Under the pieces are notes generated by a model. That model saw nothing but the letters and a program-made list of their open reading frames with translations. It searched no databases and was not told the origin of the DNA. Shown here one piece after another: positions 22,753 to 34,981 of a DNA stretch of 54,282 bases. A program made the translations under genes and the position numbers. Every line of letters begins with the position of its first letter. The stretch's first letter is position 1. Origin of the DNA: Mastigamoeba balamuthi (taxonomy: Eukaryota; Evosea; Mastigamoebida; Mastigamoebidae). The stretch is from contig CACRSC010000083.1 of NCBI GenBank assembly GCA_902651635.1, positions 1-54,282 on the forward strand. Direction: 5' to 3'.

Positions 22753-25700
22753 ATGAGCGACCCCTCGGGCCCGGCCTCGGACTACGTCTGCGTGCTCGTC
22801 GTGGGCGCGAGCGGGATAGGCGGCGCCCCTCGGCCCTACCCCTACGCCGTCGAGGCCGCCGCCGTGACCGCCGCGGGCGCCCCCGACGCCCCGCAGCGCG
22901 CGCTGCTCGACGCCCCCGGCGCCGCCACGTCGGGCCGCACGCTCCTGCGCCTCCACGCCCCGCAGGGCGCCCGCAGGTGCCCGTACAGGTTCTCGGTCCT
23001 GCCGGACCCCCAGGCCGCGGCGCCCGGCTCGGCCAAGACGCCGCGCAAGCTGCTGTTCGGGGGCTCGGAGAAGAAGGCGGTGAGCTGCGTTGTGGAATCG
23101 TGGGCCGACGTCGAGGACATCCGGCTCGAGGCCGCCGCGAGCCCGGGCGAGTTCAGGTGGCACAGGCTGCAGGACGGGCAGAAGCTCGTGGGCGAGCTGC
23201 TGCTCAGGATCGGGCCCGCCCAGCCCAGCGACGCGCAGGCCGAGAGCGCGAGGCGCATCGCAGCGCTCACGGCCCTGTGCGACCGTCCCGTCCCCGCAGC
23301 CGCCTCGGCAGCCGCAGCCGCCCCGGGCAGCCCGTCGATAAAGTCGCTGTCGTCGCCCCCGCTCTCGTCCGACTCGGCGTCGCAGGACGAGGTGGTGCCC
23401 CCGGGGCTGTCGTCGTGCTACTCGCCCGAGAGGACGGGCGAGTCCGCCGGCTACGTGTACGGCCCCGCGAGCGGGGGGCACTCGGAGGCTTCTGCGGGCG
23501 GCTCGGGCTCTTACTACCAGAGGGGCTCGGGTGCCGGCAGCTGCGCCGACAAGGGCTCGGCGGATCGGGCAAACTCCAGCGGTGCTGGGGCACAGGCGGG
23601 CTGCATCGGAGCACCGCCAAAGGAGGGCCAGCAGGCTGCTGCGGTGACGTACGGCGACTACGGCGGAGCCTCGGAGAGGGCCCCCGACTCGCCGGGCTCG
23701 TTCGTGGCGGCGACTCCCAAGCCCAACAAGCGCGACTCCCGGCGGGTGTCCCTCGCGATCGGCAGGCAGCAAGCACAGGAGGGCAAGCGCGATGCCATCC
23801 GGTCTTCTTCGATTTTCGACGCTTCCGAGGGCCAGCTCGCCTTCTCCAAGGTCTCTGGAGTCGGTGCGGTTGGACCTTTGCTGGCTGCCCATCTGACGAC
23901 CTGCCCAGACCCTGTGGACTTCAACGAGAGGTTCCAAAGGCTCACCGAGGCCATCAGGAGCCTGTCGAACAAGAGGTCGCGGGCCGCAGAGAGACTCCAG
24001 ATCAACGTGGAGATCACGTCCTTGTACAGAGACTTCCTCTACTGCGCGTCCACGTACGCACAAGCCTTTGCCTTTGCTGCTTCGCTCGAGCACAGGCCAA
24101 CCTGCCGCTGCCACAGGTACGGCAAGATAATCATCTCGGAGAAGCACATGCCAGTTGAGAAGAAGACGATCAAGCCGTGCAACGTCGGAGGGATTGCCGG
24201 CGGGGAGAAGTTCATTGTCAGCAACATCCTGTTCAAGTTCGCCGTCAACAAGTCGGTTCGAGGATCGCGCATTACAGGCACCCACTGACCTCACCTCGGA
24301 CAGGGTCTCTTCCGCGACGATTCAGAGGCAGCAAAGGTTGCCGGGCATGAGCTTAAGTCGCTCAACTCGATCTACAGTCTCGAGCTCCCCGTGTCTCTGC
24401 CGTTGCTTGCCCTGATCGACTACCGGTTAGCATTGCAGCCCCATCCTCGGATACTCACCAGAAGAGCAGAGGCTATCGGCTCATGGCTGAGTCGCTCCTG
24501 CCGATCAGCGGGGACACGCTCGTCCTGGGGTCTAGCGATGCAGGCCGCACGGTCCTCGGCGGCGACGAAAAGACGTCCGAGCTGATGTCGGACCTGTCCT
24601 GCAGGCTCAACATCCGGCCGCACCAAGCCAAATCGGCCGATGTCACCGTCTACACGTGCGTGGACACGGAGGGCCACAAGGGTACCGACGGCCGCTTCTA
24701 CCTCCTGGACCTCAGCAGGACGTTCCCACCGGAGACTCCCAACCCAGACATCAGGCAATATCCCGGACGGTGTTCATACGCTAACTAACTCGGCCGCTCC
24801 AGGTGCTCGTACCTGTTCCGACTTCTGAGACCCGAGTTCGTTCAGATGTACGAGAAGCAGCTCTGTTCAGACGCGTTCAGCAACTTCGTGAGCGACTGTA
24901 CGCGTGCTGGTTGGTACCCCAACTGAGCGCCCAAAGCAGCCGAGTCGAAGCAAGCCAACGCTGACGTCGCCGCGGCAACCGAGATGCTCGTGAACAAGGT
25001 CATACCCAAGGCACGCGTTGCACGCACCCGCTCGATCCACTCCGCTAACCTGCGGCACAGTTCACGGACAGGCTCATCGAAATGGTGTGCGACGCCTCGC
25101 TCAGAGGAACACTCGAAACCTTCGACCTCAAGGGCTCCATGCATCAGCAGTGAGCCCCGACTGACCACCCCACTGCCTCGCTAACCTCTATGGATTGGCA
25201 CAGCGGGGTAAACATGAGGTACCTCGGGGAGGTGTACAAGATCCTATCCTCCATCTTCGGAACGTGCCAGACGTACATGAGGACCATTGTCCGCAACGCC
25301 CAGATCATCGTGCTGATGGAGATGCTGTGCCGGTGCTACAAGAAGATCCTCGACTCGCAACTGCGCGCGACGGGGGCTGAGCACAGGCTGCCCCTCGAGG
25401 CCCCATTCATCAGGGCGCACGCCTCGATGCTCTCCCAGCTGGTCAAGACCGTGTCGGACTCGCGAGACTTCTGGCCCTGCGTATGGAGCAGCGCCTGCTC
25501 TCCCGCCCGAGCTCACGGCTCTCTACCCGCAGATTTTCGACATGTTCACGGACAAGTTCGACGTCGACATCCAGGCGCTGCTGATGATCGAGGAGACGTC
25601 GCGGCCTCTGGACTACTTTGTAGGCTTCTCCACGGTGCGTGGGCAAGCAACCGCCATTGCCGATTCTGAAGCGTGATTCGTGGCACCACCCACCACCAGG

Positions 25701-26651
25701 ACTTGTGCGATGTGATGGCGGGCCGCAGAAGACTGCTGAGGATGATACTCAAGTCGACGGGCTGCAGCTTGAAGCAGAAGACACTCGAGTGCCTCTACCG
25801 TGGTGCCGAGTCGTTCGCCGAGACTATGCAGAAGTTGTCGGCCCCGGACATTGCCGTAAGTTCACTGGACTGGAGTGACGGAAAATGAGGACAAACCACG
25901 TGTGATGTGCAGCACGTGAAGGAAAGGGTGAAGGACATGCCCGTGATCAGCACATCCGAGGGGTACCTGTTCAGCCTGATGGCGCAGCAGAACGCGGGGA
26001 CCCCGGGGGAGCTGTACCGCAGGGCTCTCAAGAAGTTCCAGCAGGCCATCAACGTGAACCCCAACGACTCGACCGCTCACCGCAAGGCCGCGCAAGCCAT
26101 CATGGCGGTACACATCCTCGGCGGCCCGACGAAGCGCGTGCAGATGCGCAATGTGGAGAACCTTCTGATTCCCTCTGTGCGTCCAGCGGGTGGTTTTTTC
26201 GTTCTGTATGACAGCATCAGAGGACGAAAACAACTAATCGTCGAGTTTCGGGTCTCGGTGCGAGGCTGCAGGTCGACGAAGCGTACCGCCACTACGTGGC
26301 TGCTGCGAGATGCCTGCCGCCGGACCCGGAGTCGCTGTTCCAGCTGGCCGAGTGGCAGTACAACACGCTGAACCAGGACGTCTTCGACGTGCGTTCTCCC
26401 AATTCCCCGCCCAACACGTCCCACACCCCCACACCGACCGCGTCATCGAGTTCACGAACTAACCTCTTCCCCGGTGTGGGGGCCCCCACCCACAGGAAGC
26501 TTTGGCCATTTTCGAGAAATTCCCAACGTACCACCGGACGTCCGCACTGCTTTTTTCGCTGTGCCTCGCGTCTCCGCAGCTACGCGAGGGCGTCGCTCTG
26601 ATCTCCAAGTTCCAGGCCAGGATGCACGCCGCCGCCGCTCCCGTACCGTAG
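22753..26651 (+). CDS. CLU-domain protein (clustered mitochondria family-like), 1083 aa
   Basis: Twelve exons: 22753-24255, 24304-24425, 24470-24769, 24803-24897, 24940-25010, 25061-25149, 25204-25480, 25533-25634, 25700-25855, 25913-26176, 26272-26388, 26496-26651; they total 3252 nt in frame. The first 390 residues are Ala/Ser/Gly-rich and not recognisable. From about 430 the CLU core is clear: GKIIISEKHMPVEKKTIKP, GGEKFIVSNILFKFA, DYRGYRLMAESLLPIS, GSSDAGRTV, GHKGTDGRFYLLDLSRTFPP, LFRLLRPEFV, LCSDAFSNFV, then HGVNMRYLGEVYKI. TPR-like helices close the protein (YRRALKKFQQAINVNPND; YRHYVAAARCLPPDPESLF). CLU proteins bind mRNAs for mitochondrial proteins and control mitochondrial distribution. 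An archamoeba would have reduced mitochondria, so the role may differ. One intron is only 33 nt (24770-24802); 25011-25060 may use a GC donor. The fifth exon may start at 24937. Confidence 0.85.
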
Positions 26652-26838
26652 TGTTCCGACGCAATGTGAGATTGGACCTCCGTACTGCCCACGAATGCCG
26701 TTTTGGAGCTTTGTTCGATTTGCACGCGCCGTCTGAATTGGGGTGGGGGTCTCCTTTGTTAGATATTTCGCCTTTTTCATAGTCGCACCGCTCGGCTTGT
26801 ATTTCTGCTCTGCCCGCCCAGTCGCGGGCGCCGAAGAC
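26652..26838 (+). promoter_or_regulatory. Intergenic with AGATATTTCGCC element
   Basis: Short gap between two plus-strand genes. AGATATTTCGCC at 26761-26772 lies 78 bp before the next start and matches the element at 16089 and 35066. Confidence 0.5.
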
Positions 26839-29125
26839 ATGGAAGAATCACTGTGGGATAACTCGGTTCGCTGCCCCGCCCTCCCCCGCTCTCCGCTCGC
26901 GAGACCCGGCGGGCCGCTGCTGCGCGCTGGCGTTAAAAAAGACTTTGGGGCTTTCGGCTCATCGTTCCCTTTTTTCCTGCCGCCAGCACGCGTCTTCTGA
27001 GTTTGTGCCGGCGAGCCTGCTGCTCACCGACTCGGCGTCTGTGGACCCCCCGATGTTCCTCGCGGACCACGCGCTCGACGCGTTCGACCTCGCGGGCGTC
27101 GTGGAGAGCCCCACGTACGACAAGGACGACGTCCCGGGCTCTGCGCAGTCTGCGGAGCAGTCGGACGCCCTGCAGCAGCAGCAGCAGATGCAGCAGCAGA
27201 TGCAGCAGCAGCGCCTGCTCGCCCCGCGCGCCCTCTCGGACGCCTGCAGCAGCGCCACGTCGCCCCACGGCGGCGCGTTCCCCTCGACGCCCGACCACGA
27301 CGCCATGAGCGCCGCGCCCGGGGGCGCAGACGACGGCAGCCCCATGCCCTTCGGCCCTCTGTGGTGCGGGGTGGATTCTCCTCTTCTCTCTCTNGTGGGT
27401 GGGAATTGGCTGGGCCTAACGGACGGACGTTGTCACGGGTGTCTGGCCGGTGGTTTGCGTGGGCTGTCATGCCTATGTGCGTGTACGGTGTGACTCACCG
27501 TTGATGCCGGCGTTTGCGCAGCTACCACTGCGAGGTCAGGCTGAGGGACATGAAGGCCTCGGAGTCGGCGCACTGCACGTCGGGCGCACGGATGTGGGAG
27601 GCCGCGTGGCGCGCCTCGGGCCTGCAGTGCTACGGCGCGTGCCAGACGCCCGAGTTCTGCCTCACGCACTGCCTCCCGATGCCTGCATGCACCAGAGCCA
27701 ACCCCGGTACGCTCAATTCCCACTTTCAATTCCATTTGTTCCCCATTTCACTCGTCAACGCCCACGCAGACGCGAAGCACAGCACGGTGATCTACAGGGG
27801 CATGTGGATCAGGCCGAGGTCGGGGCCGAGCACGGGGACCAAGCGGTCGCCGCCGGACATTCCTTCTTCGTCGGTCCCCTCGTCGGTGATGCCACCGATC
27901 GCCGAGCCCGCGTCCATCTCGTTCGGGGCGCCCTCGGCGCCCCCGCTGCTCATCGAGCCCCCCAACCCCAAGCGCCTGCGGCACGCGTCAGCATCGCCCT
28001 TCGACCTGCAGCAGCAGCACCCGCCGCCCCTCCCGCAGCAGCAGCAGCTGCTGCAACAACAGCAGCCGCTCCAGCAGCAATTGCCCTGCAACGGTGAGTG
28101 CACCAAGAGGCTGAGGAAGTTGCTGGCTGCGGACTGGGCGGGCGGCCCGGCGAGGGGGCTCGTGTCGGACCTGATCGCCCGCGCGGCGTCGGGCGAGTGC
28201 ATGGGGTTCTGCGCGACGCCCTACTGCTGCAAGGTGCACTGGTGCCCCGCGCACGTTCGAGCGCCGGCCATGACGCCCGCTGCGGGCTCCAGATACGCCT
28301 GCGAGCGAGGTCCCCACGACAACGCCCGCAAGGGTCAGTGCCTCGTCCCTCTGCCGCTGTGGCCGCACTGACACGCAAGTGCAGGGCGGCACCAAGCGGA
28401 CTTCGCGTACTACTGCTCGGACCCGAGCTGCTGCAACGGCCGCTGGTACTCGCGCGACGAGACCCACAGAAGGAAGGCACGGCAGCCAGCGACTCCACTC
28501 TGCCGCACGGCGGGGCTCGTCTGACCCGCTGGGCGCCCTTCTTCCGCAGGTCCTGCAGTCTGGCGGAGTGGCGAGCGGGCCAGACAAGCTCGTGGATGCC
28601 CACGGCGAGAGGAGCGTCGCCGCAGGGGCGTCGCCAGAGCCTTCTGGGGATGAGTCGAGCGGCTGCGACCCCACAGAAGAGAGCGCGCTGCTCGGCGAGG
28701 GCTGCAAGCGCAACGCGTGCAGCAGCGGCTCGTGCTCTCCGCAGCCCGGGCCCGATCCGCTTCAGCTGCCCCCGCCGCCCATCTCCGAGGCTCCGTCGAT
28801 GCACAGGCGCTCGCTGCAACTTCCGCCGCCGTACTCCGAGCGCCAGGCACCGCAGCAGGCGGCTGCAGCTGCTGCGGCCCCGCAGGAGATGCCTCTGATG
28901 GTCGCATACGCTGCGCCTGCGGTGGCAGCGCCGTTCGTGGCGCCGCTGGGGTACACGATGGTGAGGCGCAAGCACCTGTACGCGCTGCTCGTGGCGCTGA
29001 TGGTGTGCACGCTGCTGCTGGGCATATCGGTTTGCTTCATCACACTGTTCGCCACGGGGCAGATTGGCCCTGGCGGTGGAGGCGGCCACGTGCCCCCACC
29101 TCCGAAGAGATGGGATTGGGGTTGA
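26839..29125 (+). CDS. Gln-rich, Cys-rich protein with a C-terminal membrane segment (620 aa), unknown
   Basis: Six exons: 26839-26865, 26987-27363, 27522-27706, 27770-28333, 28385-28518, 28550-29125; phases sum to 621 codons. Intron 27364-27521 contains one N, and the last intron is only 31 nt (28519-28549). The protein begins MEESLWDNS. It has an acidic segment, two Gln runs (near 27175-27215 and 28005-28080) and several Cys/His clusters: YHCEVRLRD with CYGACQTPEFCLTHCL; GECMGFCATPYCCKVHWC; and FAYYCSDPSCCNGRWYSRD. These could bind zinc. A Pro/Ser-rich stretch follows, then one hydrophobic segment near the C-terminus (YALLVALMVCTLLLGISVCF) and a short Gly/Pro tail. The acidic, Gln-rich and putative zinc-binding N-terminus tied to a membrane anchor recalls membrane-tethered transcription factors. 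I do not recognise the family, so that is speculation. Confidence 0.6.
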
Positions 29126-29799
29126 TTGATCCGCGCAGCCGTTGAGACACCCCCGTTGCCACTTGTACCCCCTCACCGACAAAAGCTTCTGCTGTGTTGT
29201 AACGCGCCACTCGCTCGCAAGCTTAGCCGACCGATGGTCAGACAGACACAGGGTTGCTCTCGCCTTTGTGAATATTGTGGTGTTGCCCCATTTGTCCTAC
29301 GGAAATGCATGAATTCCGCCCAGAGCCTCGAAACCCTCGGCAACGTCCGTACCTGCGCTGTGAACGTTGATTGCAGATCAGCATCCAACACCCCCCCGGC
29401 CATTATCTGTCCGTAAGCCCCCCGCCGAGCGATCGTTTCCTGGCGCTCTATCACCGTAACACCCCCACGCCAACGGGGCTCCCAGGATTTTGCGCAATGC
29501 CAAAAACAGCGCTGATTTGCACGGGTTCCGCAAAGCCAAAGAAGCGTTTGATCATCTCCTCGCCGCAGAACTCCCCCGCCCAGTCTGCCAGGCCGGCCGG
29601 TCACGATGGCCGCCCGGGCTCTGGGAGAGGGCAGATATTTTCGGCATTATAACCGTTGCGAAAACGGCAAGAGGCGCACTTTTCCTACAGCTGGGTGAAT
29701 ATTACACACCCTTCCCCCACCGCCTGCTTGTGCTGCCGCGTGCGCCTTTTGAGGCGTTATCTCTACTCCCCCCCACTCCACTCCGCCACGAAAGAAGAA
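29126..29799. other. Intergenic; promoter of the receptor kinase
   Basis: About 670 bp with lower GC and no convincing coding frame on either strand. AGATATTT followed by TCGGC at 29633-29645 lies 167 bp upstream of the kinase start, and C-rich runs occur at 29768-29778. Confidence 0.4.
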
Positions 29800-32700
29800 A
29801 TGCGCGCGACCCACGACGGGCGCCCGTCTCCTGCGCAAGCGCTTGCGCTCGCCGTACGTGCCTCCCAGACGCCCTCCCCCACCGGCCGCTCCCTCCCCCC
29901 TTTCATGCGCAGCGAGTTCCCCCTCTTCCTGTTCTCCCCGTTGCTTTTTCAAGACAGCCCACACCCTTTTGTGCTCCTTGCCCTCCCCCCCACAGACGCT
30001 CTGCTGCTGCGCCCTGGTGCTGGCCGGGGCCCGCGCGGGGGCCTGCGACGACGCGCCCCTGTTCTACCTGACGGGCGACATAAACACGTCTGCGCTGCCG
30101 GCGGGGCTCGAGTCGCTGACGAGCGCCGGGGGCGCCGCCCGCGCCGTCTCGGCCTCTGCCGACGGCCAGCAGAACACCGTCGTCACGCGCAGCGCCGTCT
30201 ACGGCATCGGCCCCGACGGCGCCATCTGGGCGGTGCCCCTGGGGTCGGCCGCCGTCAAGACGCTGCACCGCATCGCGGGCACGGCCGAGGGCGCGTCGCT
30301 GGCCGTCGACGAGGCGGCGGGCGAGCTCTACTGGGTCGCCAAGATGAGCGCCCTCTACAGCTGCTCGCTGGCCGACTGCGCGGGCACTGTGCGGACCGTC
30401 ACGACTGCCGCCACCGACGTCGCGGCGCGCGTGTACCTCTGGCGGCCGCCTGCGGTCGTCGTCATGCACCGGCCGACGAGCAGCAGCGGCGTGTGGGCGT
30501 CGGCGGCGTTCGACAGGGCCACGGGCGCGGCGCTGGGCGACTGGGCCGACCCGGCGCCCGGGTCGAGCAAGGAGCTGCCCGCCTTCGACGGCCTGGGCAG
30601 CTACTACTCGTACGACGTCAACACGGTCCTGCGCAACGGCCAGCTGACGGCCACCAGCGGCACGTGGCCCGCCGTCGACGCGGCGTCGCGCAGGCTGTGG
30701 GTCGTCGACGGCGGGCAGCTGTGCTCGGCGCCCATCACAGAGGCGGGGCTGGGCAACCGCTCCTGCGTGGCCTTCACGACGACCATCAAGGCGCCGCACC
30801 TCGCGGCCCGCCCCTGGTGCGGCGCCTCGTGCGGCGACGGCCGCTGCGACGCGGCCGCCGGCGAGTCCTCGTGGACGTGCCTGCGCGACTGCTGCCTCCC
30901 GGGCCACGCGCCCGCCCCGGGCAAGTTCTACAACTGCGAGCGCTGCGCGGCCGGCACCTACGCGCCCGGGACGCTGCCCGCCTGCGAGCCCTGCGCCGGG
31001 GGCACCTACGACGCCGACGACGACCCCGTCACGCCCTGCGCCAAGTGCGCCGGCGAGATCCCCGCCGAGTACGCGCGCAACGCCACGTCGGGGGCGTGCA
31101 GGCCCTGCGCGGCCGGCAGGTCCGACGTCGACGAGAACGCCTCGACGCCGTGCGAGGCGTGCCCGGCGGGGACGTACGCGCCGGCGGGGTCCNCCTCCCT
31201 CCCCTTTGCTTCGCTGCGGGCTGAAGAGCAGCGCCCCCGGGCAGTGGCGACGGACGTGCTCGACAACGTGCGGAGGGCGTGCAAGAACACCTCGGCGTCG
31301 TACCAGTGGCGCACGATAGAGAACGCTGGCAGCTGCTTCTACTGCGACACCACGAGGAACGAGGTCACGCGCATCGCTTGCAGGTCCGACGTGCCGGTCC
31401 TCCCGAGCTGCGGGGGCAGCAGGGAGAGCAGCGACGACAGGTCGCACTCGCACGAGGTGGTCGACGCGGCCGAGGGCGGGAACTCCCACGCGACCGCCGT
31501 GGGGCTCGGCGTTGGGCTCGGCGTCGGCGTACCCGTCGTCGGAGCCGTCGCTGCGGCCGCGGCCTTCGTGGCCGTCAGGAGGCGCTCGCAGACCAAGCCC
31601 AAGGGGAGGGCCGTCTCGCGGGACGTCGCCTGCACGCGCCAGGACAGGGACATCGAGATGCCGACGCTGACCAACGACGGGAGGATCGGGTTCACCGTCG
31701 CGCCCGAGGTCCTCTACTTCGGGTCGGAGAAGGGTCCGATCGAGGTGCGCCACGAGTACGTCGAGACGGTGACGATCACGCCGACCGCGGGCAGCACCGC
31801 GAGCACGTTCACCGTGTCGGTGCCGAAGCTCGGCAAGTTCAAGGGAAAGATCGAGGCGTCTGCGTACGACAACCGCATACACAAGTCCAAGCCGTCCGAG
31901 GTCAAGCTGCACCTGACGCTGTTCTGCACGACCGTCCTGCGGACGAACATCCTCGTGTACTGCGAGGGCGTCGACGAGCCCGTATCGATACCCATCAGGG
32001 CCGAGACCAAGATGTCCCAGACGCTCGACTTTGACGAGATCGAGAAGGGTATCAGCTCCCACTCAGCTCCTTCCCCCTTCCCCTGCCTCCACATCTCCAC
32101 TCACAGCCGAGAGCAGACAACTCGAACTTCCTGGGCAAGGGCGCGTTCTCGGTGGTGATGGGCGCCAAGTGGAGGGGTCTGCAGGTCGCCGCCAAGTGCA
32201 TCTTCGGCCCTGTGGACGACACGTGGCAGGAGATGGAGATGATCAAGGAGATACGCTCCCCACACCTTGTGTACGAACGCGCCTCTTCAACCCTCCCGCT
32301 CGGGAATGCTGAGTCTCAGGTGGCGGTGCTGGTAAACACAGGACTGTCTACGGGTACGCGCTGGCGGATATGGAGAAGATTCTCCTGATGGAGTACATGG
32401 AGCACGGGACCCTCGCCAAGGCCATCACCATGAACCTGTCCAACAAGCTCAAGGCCAGGTTCCTCGTCGACGTCGCATGCGGCATCCACTTCCTGCACGA
32501 GAACGGCATCATCCACCGCGATGTCAAGGTGCCCCGACACACTCCCGCTCCCCCCTCGCGGATTTGCTCATCGACCCGTGCAGATGGAAAATGTATTGAT
32601 CGCAAGCTTCGATCACACGTCCCAGGTGTGCGCCAAGATAGCAGGTTAGCCTCCTCCCCCCCCTCCCCTGCGCTTACTCGAGGGCGGCGTTCTCACCTTT

Positions 32701-33195
32701 GTTTGCTGTCTCGGGTCAGACTTTGATACATCGAGGTTCGTGGGCAACGTTGACCTCACGATGACCAAGGCCATCGGGACTCCAGCCTACACGGTTCTTG
32801 CCTCCTCGCTGTGACGGCACTGCTGACGCCCCCCATACAGGCCCCTGAGGTGACCCTGGGCGGCCAGTACACCACCACTGTCGATATCTTCTCGTATGCC
32901 GTGCTCTGCTGGGCCGTGTGGATGCAGAAGCAGCCTTTCTGCAACTCCAAGCTGATGCCCGGAGGTGAGACCACCACTCCTCCCACACACAGCAACGCAC
33001 GAGCACTGACGGTGTTGTGTGACACCCGCAGCGACTGCGCAGAACGTGGCCGAGGGCAAGAGGCTGACCATGGAAGACTCCATCCCCGGGAAGCTCACGT
33101 CGCTCATCACGGACTGCTGGGAGCAGAACCCGTCGGACCGCCCCAAGTCCGGTGCAGTCGTGCAGAGGATCCGCGATTTCTACATGACGCTCTAG
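29800..33195 (+). CDS. Receptor-like protein kinase: Cys-rich ectodomain, TM, MSP-like domain, TKL kinase (956 aa)
   Basis: Eight exons: 29800-29853, 29996-32048, 32117-32270, 32342-32528, 32584-32644, 32720-32793, 32841-32964, 33032-33195; sum 2871 nt in frame. The signal peptide is split by intron 1 (ALALA|TLCCCALVLAG). The ectodomain has a propeller-like part (about 35-290) and then furin/GCC2-type Cys repeats (CERCAAGTYAPG, CEPCAGGTYD, CEACPAGTYAP), interrupted by one N at 31193 where sequence may be missing. TM is near 518-545, followed by RRR. Residues of about 580-695 read as an MSP-like beta-sandwich (EVLYFGSEKG...VETVTITP). Kinase: GKGAFSVV, VAAKC (Lys), GIIHRDVK, then KIADFDTSRF in place of DFG, GTPAYTAPE, DIFSYAVLCWAVW, and SDRPKSG. 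The layout matches amoebozoan transmembrane kinases of the TKL type that sense surface ligands. Ligand unknown. Confidence 0.88.
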
Positions 33196-33351
33196 TCGAG
33201 TGCGACAGGGGCGACGCGGCGCGGGCAGAGGGTCGTATAACTATAGATGCAGCACCACCGATGTCACACAGTTGTCACAGATGTCAAGAACACGCAACAC
33301 CTCCCTTCCTTGCATTGCAGCGACTGGTTGAATTAGTGTGCACCCGCTGTT

Positions 33352-34981
33352 CTATAGAACCTGCTTTATACGCAGCAGGACGACGTCCTTTGCAGGGACG
33401 GCGGCCGAGTAGTAGCCATTGCGGTTCCCGCGGTCCTGCCTCGCGACGACGTCGCGCACGCTGGCCGTGTCGTTGGGCTCGAGGCCAATCTCGTCCCATG
33501 TCACGTGCACGACCGCGGCCTCCTCCTGGCGGTTAAGCAGCGCCACCGCGACGTCGACGCCCTTGGGCGTCTGCATGCGCTTGGCCCAGACCTGGTGCCC
33601 CTTACCGTCGTCGAACACGCACACGGCCTGCATGCCCAGGGGGTCCTGGTTGATGCCGATGATCTCCGTGTTGGAGACTATCTCCAGGGCGTACTGCGGC
33701 ATGCTGCGCGGGTCGACGGCGAGGATCATGGGCGCAGCCGAGATGGCCCACAGGATGTACTGCAGCTTCTCGTCCCGGGCGGTCAGGCCCAGCGCCTCGT
33801 TCTCGGGAAGGCCGATGACTGGCAACACTCGTGAGGGCTCCGTGGGCTCAGTGCAGCGGCCACGTACCGAGGACGTCTGGGTCGTTCCACCCGCCAGGCC
33901 CCGCTCTGTCGGCGTACTTGGCGTTCTTGTCGAACACCTTCATGATCGTGTCGTGGCTCAGCGTCTGCCTCGCAAACGGACCGAGTGAGGCCTGCGCCCA
34001 TCCGCGCTTGTGTGCTCGCTTACGGGGTAGTCGATGGGCGTCGTCGTGGCCCAGGCGTTGGCGAGACTGTCGGCCCAGTGGGGCGAGGACTCGGAGCCGT
34101 TGTTGGAGAACATCATGACGACCTTGGAGTCGACGGCCTGCACGGCGTCGCTGAGCGCCTGCGCCTTGCGCTGCCCTCCCCCGCTGCAGCTCGTCATCCG
34201 CACGAGCCCCGCGCCCCACCTGACGAAGGCGACCGCGTCTTTCTTCGCGTACCCGGCGCTCCCAGTGTACCCTGCAATCCATGCACAGTGAGTGGGCTGG
34301 TCTAGGTCTTCTCTCTTCTCTTTGCTCGGCCTCAGTGTGCCGCCCTGCCTGAGCCTCTGAGGATGCACGTTGAGAGGGGAGGGCGAGGCACCCTGGCAGG
34401 TGGTGGGGCCTACGTCCGTGGTGACGCCGAACACGAGCCCGAGGGTCTGCAGCGAGTTGCTCAGCCGCTCGATGCCGCTGGGGAAGCGCGCGGTGTCCAC
34501 CACAGGCGCCCCGTCAGCGTCCCTGCCCGACACCAGGCAGTCGTGCAGTATCATCGTCCTGAACCCTTTACGGCAAAGAACACAGGAGAGACGTCAGTTC
34601 CGAAAAAACGCGACCGAAGACGACGGCGAAAAAAGACGCCGACGCCGTATGCGTGAGAACGGCGAGAAAACGCGGCATTACCGAGCGTGCGCAGGTTGAG
34701 GTACTCGAGCTGCTCCGCAATTGCCCGCAGCGTCGTCTCGTCGAAGCTGCACTGGTTTTTGCCTGCGCGCACCGCCGGGTGCACGTTATTTGCACCGAGG
34801 GGGGGTGAGACCCGACGCCGAGAGGCGGTGTGGGGGTGCGGGCAACGCCGGCGGGGCAGAGGGCACGCCGCGCACCACCCACGAAGCGCGTGGACCAGCC
34901 CATGATGGGCGTCAGCGCCTGGCCGTTGTGCAGCGCCGCGCAGAGCGCCGGCACGAGTGCCAGAGCCACCAGGAAGCGCAT
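33352..34981 (-). CDS. GH27 alpha-galactosidase homologue, probable pseudoenzyme (393 aa)
   Basis: Six exons: 34981-34876, 34762-34682, 34565-34392, 34271-34024, 33964-33868, 33827-33352; sum 1182 nt. The signal peptide is MRFLVALALVPALCAALHNG, so the protein is secreted or lysosomal. The GH27 frame is clear: ALTPIMGWSTRF, GFRTMILHDC, LGLVFGVTTDVGPTTCQGYT, GPGGWNDPDVL, LQYILWAISAAPMILAVD, GINQDPLGMQ, and an end beta-sandwich. The active-site residues are altered. The nucleophile motif (KFDGC in human GLA, Asp170) reads RMTSC; the acid/base region (WRNFADID, Asp231) reads WATTTPID; and Asp92 in DDC is His. Hydrolysis by the retaining mechanism therefore looks impossible. It could be a galactose-binding lectin-like protein or a decaying gene; the intact frame and splicing favour function. 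The donor of intron 1 could be 3 nt earlier. Confidence 0.85.
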
